Source: a virus. Taken from it: a DNA stretch of 36,535 nucleotides. This document shows, in pieces, positions 1-7,671 of this stretch. The position numbers and the translations under genes were made by a program. The stretch spans positions 1 through 36,535 of IMG/VR virus record IMGVR_UViG_3300042445_000553, one strand, 5' to 3'. Under the pieces are notes generated by a model. The model saw only the letters and a program-made list of their open reading frames with translations, was not told where the DNA came from and made no database searches. Position 1 is the stretch's first letter, and each line of letters begins with the position of its first letter.

Positions 1-105
1 AGTCTCAGTGAACGGATAGTTCTTCAAGACCTTGACCTCTTGGTAACGGCGTTGGCATCCCTCAAAATCTTTGAGGGCTGAGTGTGACCATGCGGGTTGT
101 TTCAT
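1..105 (-). CDS. PD-(D/E)XK nuclease, N-terminal fragment (runs off the left edge)
   Basis: Thirty-five codons are present, starting at the ATG at 105-103, which overlaps the stop of the HExxH gene by 4 bp (ATGA). The N-terminus reads MKQPAWSHSALKDFEGCQRR and continues to the window edge. The pattern W-S-x-S-x-L-x-x-F-E-x-C-x-x-x-Y is the usual opening of phage RecB/Cas4-type PD-(D/E)XK exonucleases, where the cysteine can be an iron-sulfur ligand. The catalytic core lies outside the window, so the family call rests on this opening and on the neighbouring DNA polymerase. A recombination or repair exonuclease is expected. Confidence 0.6.
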   Translation of the reverse strand, partial: MKQPAWSHSALKDFEGCQRRYQEVKVLKNYPFTET

Positions 106-398
106 AGTTGGGCTGAGTTGATTGCACTTGATAAGCGATTGGCGAAAGCACTGACAAACTTCTCGTCACTACATAGCTCGTGCTTCATGTCGTGTAGTAC
201 AGCGTGAGTCATCTCATGCCAGAACGTGTCAGACATTTCTTCTTTGCTGAGTTTGTTGCCCTGCATGTCATGTGTTGCCATCCATATAATGCCGTGTGTG
301 TAGTCGATCGTGGCAAGGATGTTCTTTGTCTTTGCTTTCTTGACTTTGATAACTGCGTAGGTCTTGGTGCCCACAGTAATTTTCTTTGGTATCTGCAT
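102..398 (-). CDS. Small HExxH zinc-metallopeptidase-like protein
   Basis: This is a 98-residue protein with a clear zinc-peptidase signature, WHEMTHAVLHDM, with HEMTH at residues 61-65. An acidic pair at 78-79 could supply a third ligand. The start follows AGGAG with good spacing. The protein is little longer than a minimal metallopeptidase core (a beta region followed by the HExxH helix). Similar small HExxH proteins are common in phage replication regions, where the substrate is unknown. It lies 8 bp after the DNA polymerase gene and overlaps the nuclease start by 4 bp, so it is in the replication operon. Proteolytic activity is inferred from the motif only. Confidence 0.6.
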   Translation of the reverse strand: MQIPKKITVGTKTYAVIKVKKAKTKNILATIDYTHGIIWMATHDMQGNKLSKEEMSDTFWHEMTHAVLHDMKHELCSDEKFVSAFANRLSSAINSAQL

Positions 399-406
399 TG
401 CTTCTC

Positions 407-2374
407 CTAGCTTTTTGCTAATCCATATCTCCGGTGAGCGCCACCGTCAGCGGACAATGGTATGCCTTGCATATAACTTGGCTCCATAGTCATTTGCGCC
501 AAGACCCAAGTCTTAGCGTCAACCACTTCATCGTCAGGTACAACAGCAATCAGTTCGTCATGCACTGTGCCTGCGATCGGGTACTTCTTTGATACCCTCA
601 ACATACCATCCGTCATCACAATGCGAGCCAAGGCTTGCGTGATGTTGTTCGTTATCTTCCCTGCATACAACTTGGTAGCGTGTGGCCCGTAGACTGCTTG
701 GCTCCTACCTTTGTCGTCCTTCACATAGCGAAGATCAGGGTACAACAACTTCATTCCGTTTGGTAATTCTATCTCACCTTTGCGGAACGTAATACATTTA
801 TACACCAGTTCTTCGCCATTGACAAGCGACCTGTGTAAAGCTGTTTCACAGAGACTCCAGAACGCTACAACAGGGTACGCAGTTCTCCTATACGTATCTA
901 TGATAGCTTTGGATGCAAGCACATGGTTTAGAAGATCTTCAGTTGAGCAGGTGTGCGGTATCTCCAACAGCTTGGTATCAATGTCGTTCAACTTCACGAA
1001 CGCTTGTGCATACTCAGAGTCAACGCCTAACTGCTTCGCAAAGTCCCGCGAGTACCTGACCGGTGGTGCACCGAGGAAACCGACGAGTAGTTGAGAGGCA
1101 AACGAAGCCCAACCGAGGCCGTAACCGCACCCAAGTAACGCAGACTTTGCAGATTGGCGTAGGTCTGGATGAGTGTCTTTGGTGAGGTTCGGTATGTTAA
1201 ACATCTGAGCCCCGAAAGCCGCGTAAGGGTCACCACCTCCCTTGAAGATGTCGAGCATATCTTGGTAATCCGAAAGCCACGCGAGAACTCGAGGTTCAAT
1301 CTGAGATAAGTCCCCAACGACCAGTTGGTAGCCCTCGGGAGCCATAATCGCTTTGCGTAGGAATGAACCTCGCTTGAGGTTTTGCATGTTGATTGCCGAG
1401 CCTTTGGCCGCTGTCCACCTACCCGTCTGCGCCCCGTAGTACGAGAGCGGAACTGGGAGCGTGCCACGTTTGCCGATGTCAAGGAATCTTTGGGCACGCG
1501 TTCTCTCAGTGGTTGATTTAACTTTAAGACGCGCTTGACAAAGTAGGGCAACGTCTTCACGTTCACTATTAAGCAACGTCTGGAATAGTGCATCGTTCTT
1601 TGCGAGGGCAAGCGTTGTCTTGCCTGTGGTCTTGCTTGTCTTGGTTGGCGGAACAACTCCGAGTTTCGTAAGTAGTTCAGCAAACTTTGGGTTCGATGCC
1701 AACTCAGCATCTTCCACGCCGAGCCTCTGTAATAGTTGTTCACGAGCGGTGCCCTCCTCGGCTAGTGCCTTGATTAACATTGGTTGATCTAACTGCAACA
1801 GCGGACGCGTATACATCTTGAGCGTCATGTCGATGAGCCGTAGCTCTTTCGCAGGGTAGCCTTTAACAAGTCGTTTGAATATCTCCTCGCACAGAAATAC
1901 ATCATGGGCGCAGTAGTCGGCAAGCTCTTTTTCAATTTCCGGCGTGAGTACTGATAGTCCGTTAGTGGAGTAAACAGCGTTGCCTTTTGGGGGGAGGGAA
2001 TAATCGGAGGCCAGTTTTGCAAGGGAGTTGCCGACTTCAACTCCTCGAAGCGCTCGTCCCATTGATAACGTATCAAAGATGAAACATGGTCGGGCGTTAT
2101 ATCTCCACTCCATAATTGATACATCGAACTGTGCGTTGTGGGCAAGCACTGCGGTTCGTCCCCAATCAATCCCATCAAGGTACTCACGTAACTCCGTATC
2201 TCCAAACCATCTAATTGGTTCATCGCTTCCGTATACATGGACGCAAGCTCCGAACGCTCTAAATTTATCATGGCGTATGTACTCCTCTGTTGTCATCTTA
2301 GAGAGCGTGTACTCTTTGCTATCCCAGTACGTCTCAAAGTCGATGGTTATTATTTTGTCAAATGGTTTGGTCAT
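407..2374 (-). CDS. Family A DNA polymerase with 3'-5' exonuclease domain
   Basis: This is the replicative polymerase (655 aa). The proofreading domain shows Exo I (D12-F-E14), Exo II (H-N80-x3-D84) and Exo III (Y154-x3-D158). The polymerase domain shows motif A DLSQIEPR (355-362), motif B R406-x3-K410-x3-L414-G-x2-Y418-G and motif C VHDEL (604-608, HDE). There is no 5'-3' nuclease domain, as in T7-type enzymes. The residue matching E. coli Phe762 is Leu414. The start chosen is the ATG at 2374: GAGAGAAGAA precedes it and the stop of the upstream zinc-finger gene overlaps it by 4 bp. The in-frame ORF extends 23 codons further upstream, but that stretch is the upstream gene read in another frame. 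Confidence 0.96.
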   Translation of the reverse strand: MTKPFDKIITIDFETYWDSKEYTLSKMTTEEYIRHDKFRAFGACVHVYGSDEPIRWFGDTELREYLDGIDWGRTAVLAHNAQFDVSIMEWRYNARPCFIFDTLSMGRALRGVEVGNSLAKLASDYSLPPKGNAVYSTNGLSVLTPEIEKELADYCAHDVFLCEEIFKRLVKGYPAKELRLIDMTLKMYTRPLLQLDQPMLIKALAEEGTAREQLLQRLGVEDAELASNPKFAELLTKLGVVPPTKTSKTTGKTTLALAKNDALFQTLLNSEREDVALLCQARLKVKSTTERTRAQRFLDIGKRGTLPVPLSYYGAQTGRWTAAKGSAINMQNLKRGSFLRKAIMAPEGYQLVVGDLSQIEPRVLAWLSDYQDMLDIFKGGGDPYAAFGAQMFNIPNLTKDTHPDLRQSAKSALLGCGYGLGWASFASQLLVGFLGAPPVRYSRDFAKQLGVDSEYAQAFVKLNDIDTKLLEIPHTCSTEDLLNHVLASKAIIDTYRRTAYPVVAFWSLCETALHRSLVNGEELVYKCITFRKGEIELPNGMKLLYPDLRYVKDDKGRSQAVYGPHATKLYAGKITNNITQALARIVMTDGMLRVSKKYPIAGTVHDELIAVVPDDEVVDAKTWVLAQMTMEPSYMQGIPLSADGGAHRRYGLAKS

Positions 2375-2511
2375 TTCTTCTCTCGCAAACAAGTGCACGT
2401 AAACCCGCTGTAGTCGTAGCCAAGGCCAAAGCAATAAGGGCAATGCTCATCTGCCACTGCGGGGGGTACGCGGACAAACAACCGCTTGATATATTCAATT
2501 AATGTTTTCAT
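2371..2511 (-). CDS. 46-aa putative zinc-binding microprotein
   Basis: A 46-codon gene starts MKTLIEYIKRLF and carries CPYC at 24-27 and CTC at 39-41, a plausible single zinc site. AAGGAG lies 5 bp before the ATG. Its TGA overlaps the polymerase ATG by 4 bp, so the two are probably translationally coupled. The N-terminal helix is basic and hydrophobic. No family is recognised. The coding call rests on the ribosome-binding site, the coupling and the cysteine pattern. Confidence 0.62.
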   Translation of the reverse strand: MKTLIEYIKRLFVRVPPAVADEHCPYCFGLGYDYSGFTCTCLREKK

Positions 2512-2520
2512 TTTTACTCC

Positions 2521-2802
2521 TTAATTAAAGTTTTCTTTGGGTGGTGCGTCGAGGACGTTTAGAAAGCCGAAAAAATCGTTTGCCGCCAACATGAGTTGCG
2601 ACGCCTCCATCTCATTACAGTTTAGGGTAACGACTCCTGCAAACGCATCCTCTGCGCGACCAATGATGACAACGCCTTGCGCGTTGCCTTCTCCGTAACA
2701 CATCACCAACTTGTATATCAGTAGCTTGAAGTGCGCCTGCTCTTCGTCTGACATCTTGTTAATGCGTTGCTCTAACTCTTCTTGTGACATTGCTTCACTC
2801 AT
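2521..2802 (-). CDS. Hypothetical protein, 93 aa
   Basis: The sequence begins MSEAMSQEELEQRINKMS. A charged helical N-terminus is followed by a hydrophobic core (VVIIGRAEDAFAGVVTLN) and a C-terminal segment rich in Phe. The start overlaps the preceding gene by 4 bp (ATGA), which favours ATG 2802 over the internal ATG four codons on. It belongs to the polymerase operon. No family is recognised. Confidence 0.75.
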   Translation of the reverse strand: MSEAMSQEELEQRINKMSDEEQAHFKLLIYKLVMCYGEGNAQGVVIIGRAEDAFAGVVTLNCNEMEASQLMLAANDFFGFLNVLDAPPKENFN

Positions 2803-3023
2803 GATTTTTTATCTTGCATTTCGTACAAGGTTGTCATGTAAGCAATCATCATCTCAAGCGGGTATTTATTGTGGTACGCAAGCATGCACATGTAGCTCAT
2901 GAGCGCAGAAATACCAATGTTTGACTTTTGCTTTCCCATTGCGGACTTAAGAATTTCTACCGCAGCTTCTACTTCTTTCATCTTGCTGTTAAGTTCACGC
3001 GTTTCTTTTATGTCTTTGGTCAT
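2799..3023 (-). CDS. Hypothetical helical protein, 74 aa
   Basis: The small protein is predicted helical: a charged N-terminal half (KETRELNSKMKEVEAAVEIL) could form a coiled coil, and a Met/Tyr-rich C-terminal half follows (MSYMCMLAYHNKYPLEMMIAY). A strong site, AGGAGGTCTTATC, precedes the ATG, using the TTATCATG start context seen in several minus-strand genes here. It overlaps both neighbours by 4 bp. Function is unknown. Confidence 0.72.
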   Translation of the reverse strand: MTKDIKETRELNSKMKEVEAAVEILKSAMGKQKSNIGISALMSYMCMLAYHNKYPLEMMIAYMTTLYEMQDKKS

Positions 3024-3301
3024 GATAAGACCTCCTTTAAAGTTTGTATGTTGTCTTCATTGATGACAACGGCTGTCCCCCCTGCGCCACGTATGCGGCT
3101 TAGATGGGCTTCTTGTAGAGCGGTGGTTTTACCCTTACCCGCTTTCGCTTCAATGCCAACGAACTTGCCGCCAGCACACACGAGAAAGTCAGGCACCCCT
3201 GAGTTCCCGTATCCTGTCCCGATGGGCATGGCGTAGTACACGCCCAACTCATCTAGTATCTTGCGTATTTGCTTCTTGACTTTTACTTCTGGTGTTGACA
3301 T
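3020..3301 (-). CDS. VRR-NUC domain nuclease
   Basis: This 93-residue protein is a stand-alone VRR-NUC domain of the PD-(D/E)XK superfamily, common in phage replication modules and linked to Holliday-junction or flap processing. The visible core is G-V-P-D38-F (GVPDFLV), then E51-A-K53 (GIEAKAG) and Q63 after a short basic segment, matching the D...ExK...Q arrangement. The ATG follows AGGAGG with 5-bp spacing. Together with the nuclease at the left edge and the polymerase it suggests a recombination or repair set. The exact substrate cannot be read from the sequence. Confidence 0.85.
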   Translation of the reverse strand: MSTPEVKVKKQIRKILDELGVYYAMPIGTGYGNSGVPDFLVCAGGKFVGIEAKAGKGKTTALQEAHLSRIRGAGGTAVVINEDNIQTLKEVLS

Positions 3302-3313
3302 GTCAACCTCCTG

Positions 3314-3433
3314 TTAATTAGGTGAGGGGGTAAAGTAGATTACGCGCCCCCTCGTATCGCGTTGTGGAATGGCAACAAGAGGTAATTCTTCAAAGGACTG
3401 ACGCCCCTTGTTGCCGACAAAGTGTGGTCGCAT
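3314..3433 (-). CDS. Possible 39-aa basic protein
   Basis: The frame reads MRPHFVGNKGRQSFEELPLV and ends PQRDTRGRVIYFTPSPN, with its stop a few bases before the VRR-NUC ribosome-binding site. The composition looks coding. However, no Shine-Dalgarno sequence precedes the ATG, and a TAG stop lies directly before it in the same frame. The region also holds two interleaved inverted repeats (3371-3479). It may be a small gene, or a structured RNA that happens to be open. Confidence 0.35.
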   Translation of the reverse strand: MRPHFVGNKGRQSFEELPLVAIPQRDTRGRVIYFTPSPN

Positions 3434-3479
3434 CTACTGGGCTTGCACAAATCGTCTTATCGTAAACACGTCAGTCCTT
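3371..3479 (-). repeat. Two interleaved inverted repeats (RNA pseudoknot candidate)
   Basis: Arms GGCAACAAG (3371-3379) and CTTGTTGCC (3407-3415) form a 9-bp stem. Arms AAGGACTGACG (3393-3403) and CGTCAGTCCTT (3469-3479) form an 11-bp stem. Their order (B, A, B', A') is interleaved, so both stems can form only as a pseudoknot. Loops are 13, 3 and 53 nt. The 11-bp arm overlaps the stop codon of the upstream gene (3471-3473). Confidence 0.45.
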
Positions 3480-3737
3480 GGATTCTTTTATGCTTCTTCT
3501 GCCAGTGTAGTTTGGTTTCGGGCAGTTGTCAGGTACGTCAACGACGACCCAGATTGCGGCTAGTGTGTTGCGGTGAGTTGACTTCTCCCACCGATCGACG
3601 TACACGCCAAACACACCCTCCAATGATTTGTTGACAGAACGAACGTCTATGCCAGTTAGCTTAGAAATATCGCTTGACTTCAAACCATCGGGGTGCTGTT
3701 TGAGTAACGCACGAATAATATTGTGGTTACTTTTCAA
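3471..3737 (-). CDS. Putative winged-helix DNA-binding protein, 88 aa (TTG start)
   Basis: The stretch IIRALLKQHPDGLKSSDISK followed by LTGIDVRSVNKSLEGVFG looks like a winged helix-turn-helix: a helix, a turn at DGL, and a recognition helix, as in regulators that use IRALLK...LTSSDIS patterns. The C-terminus is basic. The first in-frame start is the TTG at 3737, preceded by AAGGGAT and overlapping the upstream stop by 11 bp. The TTG start suggests low or coupled translation. A regulator role is inference. Confidence 0.6.
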   Translation of the reverse strand: MKSNHNIIRALLKQHPDGLKSSDISKLTGIDVRSVNKSLEGVFGVYVDRWEKSTHRNTLAAIWVVVDVPDNCPKPNYTGRRSIKESKD

Positions 3738-3969
3738 GTTTCATATCCCTTACATAGCAAGCAAAACTCGCGGCTGTGTCACCAAAGGCTTTCATCTTGT
3801 CAAACTCCTTGGCAACTTCTTCAAGCACTTGGTTGCGCTGTAATGGAGATATATACACATCAAAGACGTACGGCTGTCCTTCTATGTCCTTCAGTATTTG
3901 TTTACCAAGGTTGCTGTGCTTCTCCACCTCGTTAAAGGCTTCGTCTTCTTCACTTGTCCAGTCAGTCAT
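3727..3969 (-). CDS. Hypothetical acidic protein, 80 aa
   Basis: The start at 3969 is chosen because GAGGGG precedes it and ATGA overlaps the upstream stop. A longer frame (7 more codons) exists but lies inside the upstream gene. It begins MTDWTSEEDEAFNEVEKHSN and is rich in Glu, Asp and Lys, probably mostly helical. No family is recognised. Confidence 0.68.
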   Translation of the reverse strand: MTDWTSEEDEAFNEVEKHSNLGKQILKDIEGQPYVFDVYISPLQRNQVLEEVAKEFDKMKAFGDTAASFACYVRDMKLEK

Positions 3970-4409
3970 AGCATCCCCTCTTCTTCCCAAGATTTGTATT
4001 CTGCTTTGTAACGCTTCATGAATTCACGCATTGTGATTGGAGGCGGTACTTTTTTGTCAGCGTATAGGATGTACCAATTTTCTAGGACAGCCTCCAATAC
4101 TTTTACGTTTAAACCAAATGCATCAGCTACCGACACCCACACACCATGAGCCGCCTGAGCACACGCCCCTCGCCAAATGCCCGCTATAGGAGAATCGTCT
4201 TCAACAATGTCACAGTCTTCGTCGGCAAACATTATGTTGTAAGCCTTTGTAGCCTCATTTCCAGCATCTATCCAATCGCGTGCATTGGTGGATTCAAAGT
4301 AATTGTGTAAGTCATCGGCAGGATCGTGCCATAAACCATCTTCAACTCTTGGCGCGTCCAAAGAATCACGCCAAGTTTCTATGAAATGAATTGCATTTTC
4401 TTTGGTCAT
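3966..4409 (-). CDS. Hypothetical protein, 147 aa
   Basis: An acidic protein with many tryptophans and alanines (IAGIWRGACAQAAHGVWVSV). Its C-terminus is more basic (FMKRYKAEYKSWEEEG). It overlaps both neighbours by 4 bp, so it is translated as part of the small-gene run. No domain is recognised and no membrane segment or signal peptide is visible. Confidence 0.7.
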   Translation of the reverse strand: MTKENAIHFIETWRDSLDAPRVEDGLWHDPADDLHNYFESTNARDWIDAGNEATKAYNIMFADEDCDIVEDDSPIAGIWRGACAQAAHGVWVSVADAFGLNVKVLEAVLENWYILYADKKVPPPITMREFMKRYKAEYKSWEEEGML

Positions 4410-4675
4410 GCTTGCTCCTTTGTGTAGAGTGGAATTGGTTTGTATGTACTACACGGCTTCTTCCACCTAAAGTACTTGTGCCCTACTGCGTTCTCACAAA
4501 GGTATGCAATAGGCAAAGGCGCAGTTACTGAAAGCGTACCTGACTGTTTAGCTTCAGGTAGTTCTAAATACTTCGCGTATACATGGTCAGCAACAAGGGC
4601 GGCAAAGTGCTCAATGTCACCATGCAGAGTCAGCCCGTTGTCTTCAATCAGTTTAATGATTTCTTCTTGTGTCAT
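4406..4675 (-). CDS. Hypothetical phage protein, 89 aa, PLYT motif
   Basis: The N-terminal half is a plain helix (MTQEEIIKLIEDNGL). The C-terminus ends YKPIPLYTKEQA after LPIAYLCENAVGHKYFRW. The short PLYT tail pattern recurs in many small phage proteins of unknown role, and the next gene carries a related LPLYP motif, so the two may share ancestry in this part. It overlaps both neighbours by 4 bp. Confidence 0.7.
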   Translation of the reverse strand: MTQEEIIKLIEDNGLTLHGDIEHFAALVADHVYAKYLELPEAKQSGTLSVTAPLPIAYLCENAVGHKYFRWKKPCSTYKPIPLYTKEQA

Positions 4676-4893
4676 GTGTTCTTCTCCTTGAGTTTGGCTT
4701 CATGTGCCGCCATAATGTCTGCAACGTATGGTTTATTAGCCAAGCTGATTTCGTGACGCTCCTCTTTGGTCAGCCCTACCCATTCCTGCTGTGGATACAA
4801 AGGCAACACCTGACCAAGCGGTGTAAACAAAGGGCTGTCTTTGTCTGCGCTGACCGCGCCATTGGACGGGTCATACCATGCTATTGGTTTCAT
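4672..4893 (-). CDS. Hypothetical phage protein, 73 aa, PLYP/WVGLT motif
   Basis: The protein starts MKPIAWYDPSNGAVSADKDS and contains VLPLYPQQEWVGLTKEER. The PLY(T/P)-x-x-x-W-x-G-L-T-x-E-E arrangement is widespread in small phage proteins of unknown function. A GGGGGTT stretch lies 8 bp before the ATG. It overlaps the next gene by 4 bp. The C-terminal half is a charged helix. Confidence 0.72.
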   Translation of the reverse strand: MKPIAWYDPSNGAVSADKDSPLFTPLGQVLPLYPQQEWVGLTKEERHEISLANKPYVADIMAAHEAKLKEKNT

Positions 4894-4898
4894 ATATC

Positions 4899-5438
4899 TT
4901 AACCCCCAAAGATTTTCTTCAAGTAATCATACAACTCGCGTGCCTGTAAGACAGTCATGTGTTTGATAACTTCTTCTGGAGTCTTACCAAACACAATAGT
5001 ATTCACCACTCGCTTGCTCACGCCTTCGGGTTGCAAGGCGGCAATGCCCTCACTCTGTGGCTCACGCGCTTTAGGCGCAGGCTTCGCCTTAACAACAGCC
5101 TTCTTCGTATACTTCTGTGACGCCTTCATGGGTACGTACTCATCCACAGTAACGCGATAGCCATGGTTGTTATCTCGCACAGCAAGACCCGCACGAACGA
5201 ATTGCGCCATGAGAGCCGTGACTGATGACTCTTTGAAGCCATGCTTGATGAGATCACGACTCGCGGCGGAGGCGGTAGTACCCGGGTGTAACTTTATATA
5301 GTCAAAGGTCACACGGGTTACGTTGTTCTGAATTGTAAATGGTGTTTTTGTCATAAGTTTCTCCTTGAGTTGTTGTCCTGTGGGGGTGGGTTCCCACGCA
5401 TCGATTGCGTTTTTAAGTGCGGTTTGAATATCAGGCAT
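4899..5438 (-). CDS. Putative winged-helix DNA-binding protein, 179 aa
   Basis: Residues about 42-97 (RVTFDYIKLHPG...SSVTALMAQFVRAGL...GYRVT) look like a winged helix: helix, helix-turn-helix, then a beta wing. A Lys/Ala/Pro-rich linker (about 104-128) joins it to a short C-terminal helical domain ending ARELYDYLKKIFGG. ATG 5438 follows AAAGGAAA. A second in-frame ATG at 5354 follows a perfect AAGGAG and may be the main or a second start, giving 151 aa. The longer N-terminus looks coding. A role in regulating or organising phage DNA is inferred. Confidence 0.7.
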   Translation of the reverse strand: MPDIQTALKNAIDAWEPTPTGQQLKEKLMTKTPFTIQNNVTRVTFDYIKLHPGTTASAASRDLIKHGFKESSVTALMAQFVRAGLAVRDNNHGYRVTVDEYVPMKASQKYTKKAVVKAKPAPKAREPQSEGIAALQPEGVSKRVVNTIVFGKTPEEVIKHMTVLQARELYDYLKKIFGG

Positions 5439-5455
5439 GACCGTTTCCTTTCTGT

Positions 5456-5614
5456 TTATACGTCCAAGCGGGGGACTGGGCGAGCAACCAACCACTTGTT
5501 GCCAAGAGATCGCACAGAGCGAACCCACTGGCGTTGGTAGCTACGAATTGTTTCGGGTGGTGCATCGTATGTAGCAAATATGCGCCGTACTTTGGTGAGG
5601 TATGTGGTGTCCAT
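5456..5614 (-). CDS. Hypothetical phage protein, 52 aa
   Basis: The frame starts MDTTYLTKVRRIFATYDAPP and continues with SYQRQWVRSVRSLGNKWLVA and RPVPRLDV. The ATG follows AAGGTAATC. It is basic with regularly spaced Trp and Arg. The W-x-R-S-V-R-x-L-G-x-x-W-L-x-A-x-P-V pattern is familiar from small phage proteins without known function. It fills the gap between the winged-helix gene and the 293-aa gene. Confidence 0.65.
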   Translation of the reverse strand: MDTTYLTKVRRIFATYDAPPETIRSYQRQWVRSVRSLGNKWLVARPVPRLDV

Positions 5615-5623
5615 GATTACCTT

Positions 5624-6505
5624 TCAGAAGTTGAACTTGTCGAGGATGGCGTCTACGTTTCTCTTGACGTCTTGGCGGATAGCCTCGTTCTTTCGCAGAT
5701 CCGTAGGCGTAACGCCCACAAGTAACTGCTCTAACTGACTACGTGCAGTCTCAAGGGCAACGTCATTGGTTACGTTCAACGCCTTGGTGAGGTCACACAA
5801 CTCTAGCGCACCATCGACAAGCGTGTCGTGAAAGCGCCTTTGCTTAGCCTCACCGCCTACATAGTCAGTAGTCAATCTGTCTGACATACGTTTGAGGTGG
5901 GTGCTAAGTCTCTCACGCACATCTGCCATAGCAGAGTCGATGCGTTCCTGTGTCAGAGATTCAAGGCGAGCCTTGAGTTCTGCCTGTGCTTGGTTGCCCA
6001 CGTCTACGCGGAAGTCCCCCGATGATGGGACTGGCATGTAGTTAACGCGGAATGAGAACTTAGTCATCATCTCGTTAGCGGTGGGGTAGTCATCTCTCTT
6101 GAACATATCACCGAGAGCCAATGCCTGCGCCGTGATAAGCGTAGGGTAGATAACAACGAAAGCCTTGACCAGTGCCTCCATCTCTTCCTCGAAGTCATTC
6201 ATGCGCTCAGTGAACTTCATGAAGTTGACAGTAGGTAAGAGGCGCAGACCTGAGTCAGACCAAGGTGCTGTGTTGTCGTACACGAATTGACGTGCGCGAC
6301 CGACCGCTTGTTGAATGATATCCAACTCGGTGCGACCTGCGAGCAGGTGCTTGTTGACACGGGCGGCATCTTTAGCCCCCGCGTTCTTGCTTGCTACCAC
6401 TTCGTTGGTGGTAGTCTTGTCTAGCTTACGTGCTGTCCACACAGAAGCGTTGAACTCCACAAGCATAGCGCATGTGTCGATGTTGAGGCGAGGTGTAGTT
6501 GTCAT
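5624..6505 (-). CDS. MoxR/vWA-associated protein of unknown function, 293 aa
   Basis: The protein is largely helical and charged, with a conserved-looking centre (LLPTVNFMKFTERMNDFEEE) and a C-terminal bundle. Size and position directly downstream of a MoxR-type ATPase and a vWA protein match the DUF3150-type partners found beside such pairs in phages and plasmids, but that name is from context and I cannot confirm it. AAGGAG plus TTATC precedes the ATG. It probably forms a complex with, or is remodelled by, the ATPase. No catalytic motif is seen. Confidence 0.65.
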   Translation of the reverse strand: MTTTPRLNIDTCAMLVEFNASVWTARKLDKTTTNEVVASKNAGAKDAARVNKHLLAGRTELDIIQQAVGRARQFVYDNTAPWSDSGLRLLPTVNFMKFTERMNDFEEEMEALVKAFVVIYPTLITAQALALGDMFKRDDYPTANEMMTKFSFRVNYMPVPSSGDFRVDVGNQAQAELKARLESLTQERIDSAMADVRERLSTHLKRMSDRLTTDYVGGEAKQRRFHDTLVDGALELCDLTKALNVTNDVALETARSQLEQLLVGVTPTDLRKNEAIRQDVKRNVDAILDKFNF

Positions 6506-6523
6506 GATAAGAACTCCTTGTGA

Positions 6524-7648
6524 TTACTTGGTTGAGAAAAAGATTTTGTGCTCGGCTAACATACGACCGAACTCATTGATCGTAGCGAACATAGCCACAC
6601 GCTGACTTGTTGCCACTGTGTTGCAGAAGATAGACTGCATCTCTGCACGCATACGCCACACGTACTTGACGATGGCTTCTGCTTCTGTCCTGTCCGCTAC
6701 GCGAGTAACGAACTGGAATACCTGAATCAACTGCGCCGTAGGGTTGTCGGACAGCGGTGCTGTATCAGGTGACTTGATGACACGCGAGTACTCGCAGATC
6801 TCACGACCGAAGCGAATGAACGATGACAATGCCTGTGCAGTAGTAGCACCGACAGTACCAACGAGAGCCGCCTCAAGTGTGTCGTCATCGAGAACACCAA
6901 GACCCGCATCGAGGATGTCACTAGCGGCAACCAACGAGCGAGGTGTAGCGTATGCAAGTTGCATAGACTTGGGGTTGAAGATGAAGCCGTTGTCCTTGGA
7001 CAAGTCCTTGCCCTCGAACATACCGCCCTTCTCGTAGTCAAGGAACGACTGCATAACGCGTGGTTCGTTGCTGACGAAAGCAATAATCATTGGGTTGACG
7101 CCATTGTCAGTAGCCCACTTGACCCACTCATCAGCGCTAGGCTTACGCATCTTGACGAACACCAAACGATTACGCAAGTGTGCTTGAATGGAATCACCAA
7201 GACCCTCGATGGATAGATTGGTAAAGCACACGACCACACTGCCCTCGGGCATGCTCAAGTTACCGACCCTGCGCTCATAGATGATCGGAGCCAACACGTT
7301 CTTGATGAACTGCGGTGCCTTGGCGATCTCATCAAGACCTACGAGGATAGGCTTGGAGTTGTTGACACCGAGTTGGTTGAACGCGCTGACACCGAAGCGT
7401 TCGTTGGGTAACTCACGAGACACGCCATTCTCACGATCGAGGTCAGGCATCCACACAGAGCCGTCAGACAACTGAGTGCAGTCAATAGGTTGCACAGCGA
7501 TGTGGTCAGCAAACTTGGGTAGCTTGCGTAGTGCATGGAACAGGGCAGTCTTGCCGATGCCGTTCTCGCCCTCCACGATTACTGTGCGCTTGTCGCCGAT
7601 AGCGGCAATGAGGGAAACAACTTGTGATGCAGATAAGAATTGATTCAT
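6524..7648 (-). CDS. MoxR-type AAA+ ATPase
   Basis: This 374-aa AAA+ ATPase has Walker A GENGIGKT (27-34), Walker B ILVGLDEI (101-108; D106, E107), a sensor-1 Thr-Asn in VCFTNLS (about 143-144) and arginine-finger candidates in HLRNRL (about 158-163). MoxR/CobS-like ATPases act with vWA proteins as chaperone-like remodellers. Here the vWA gene lies 23 bp upstream. ATG 7648 is preferred over a TTG five codons upstream, because the GGAG ribosome-binding site falls inside the TTG extension. Such genes are sometimes named cobS, but there is no sign of cobalt chelation here. Confidence 0.9.
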   Translation of the reverse strand: MNQFLSASQVVSLIAAIGDKRTVIVEGENGIGKTALFHALRKLPKFADHIAVQPIDCTQLSDGSVWMPDLDRENGVSRELPNERFGVSAFNQLGVNNSKPILVGLDEIAKAPQFIKNVLAPIIYERRVGNLSMPEGSVVVCFTNLSIEGLGDSIQAHLRNRLVFVKMRKPSADEWVKWATDNGVNPMIIAFVSNEPRVMQSFLDYEKGGMFEGKDLSKDNGFIFNPKSMQLAYATPRSLVAASDILDAGLGVLDDDTLEAALVGTVGATTAQALSSFIRFGREICEYSRVIKSPDTAPLSDNPTAQLIQVFQFVTRVADRTEAEAIVKYVWRMRAEMQSIFCNTVATSQRVAMFATINEFGRMLAEHKIFFSTK

Positions 7649-7671
7649 GATAAAGATCTCCAAAGATTAAG

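Noticed and set aside
1027-1743. 238-codon minus-strand frame inside the DNA polymerase gene
   Set aside because: It lies in another frame of a gene with all polymerase motifs intact, and its Arg/Ser-rich translation is typical of a shadow frame.
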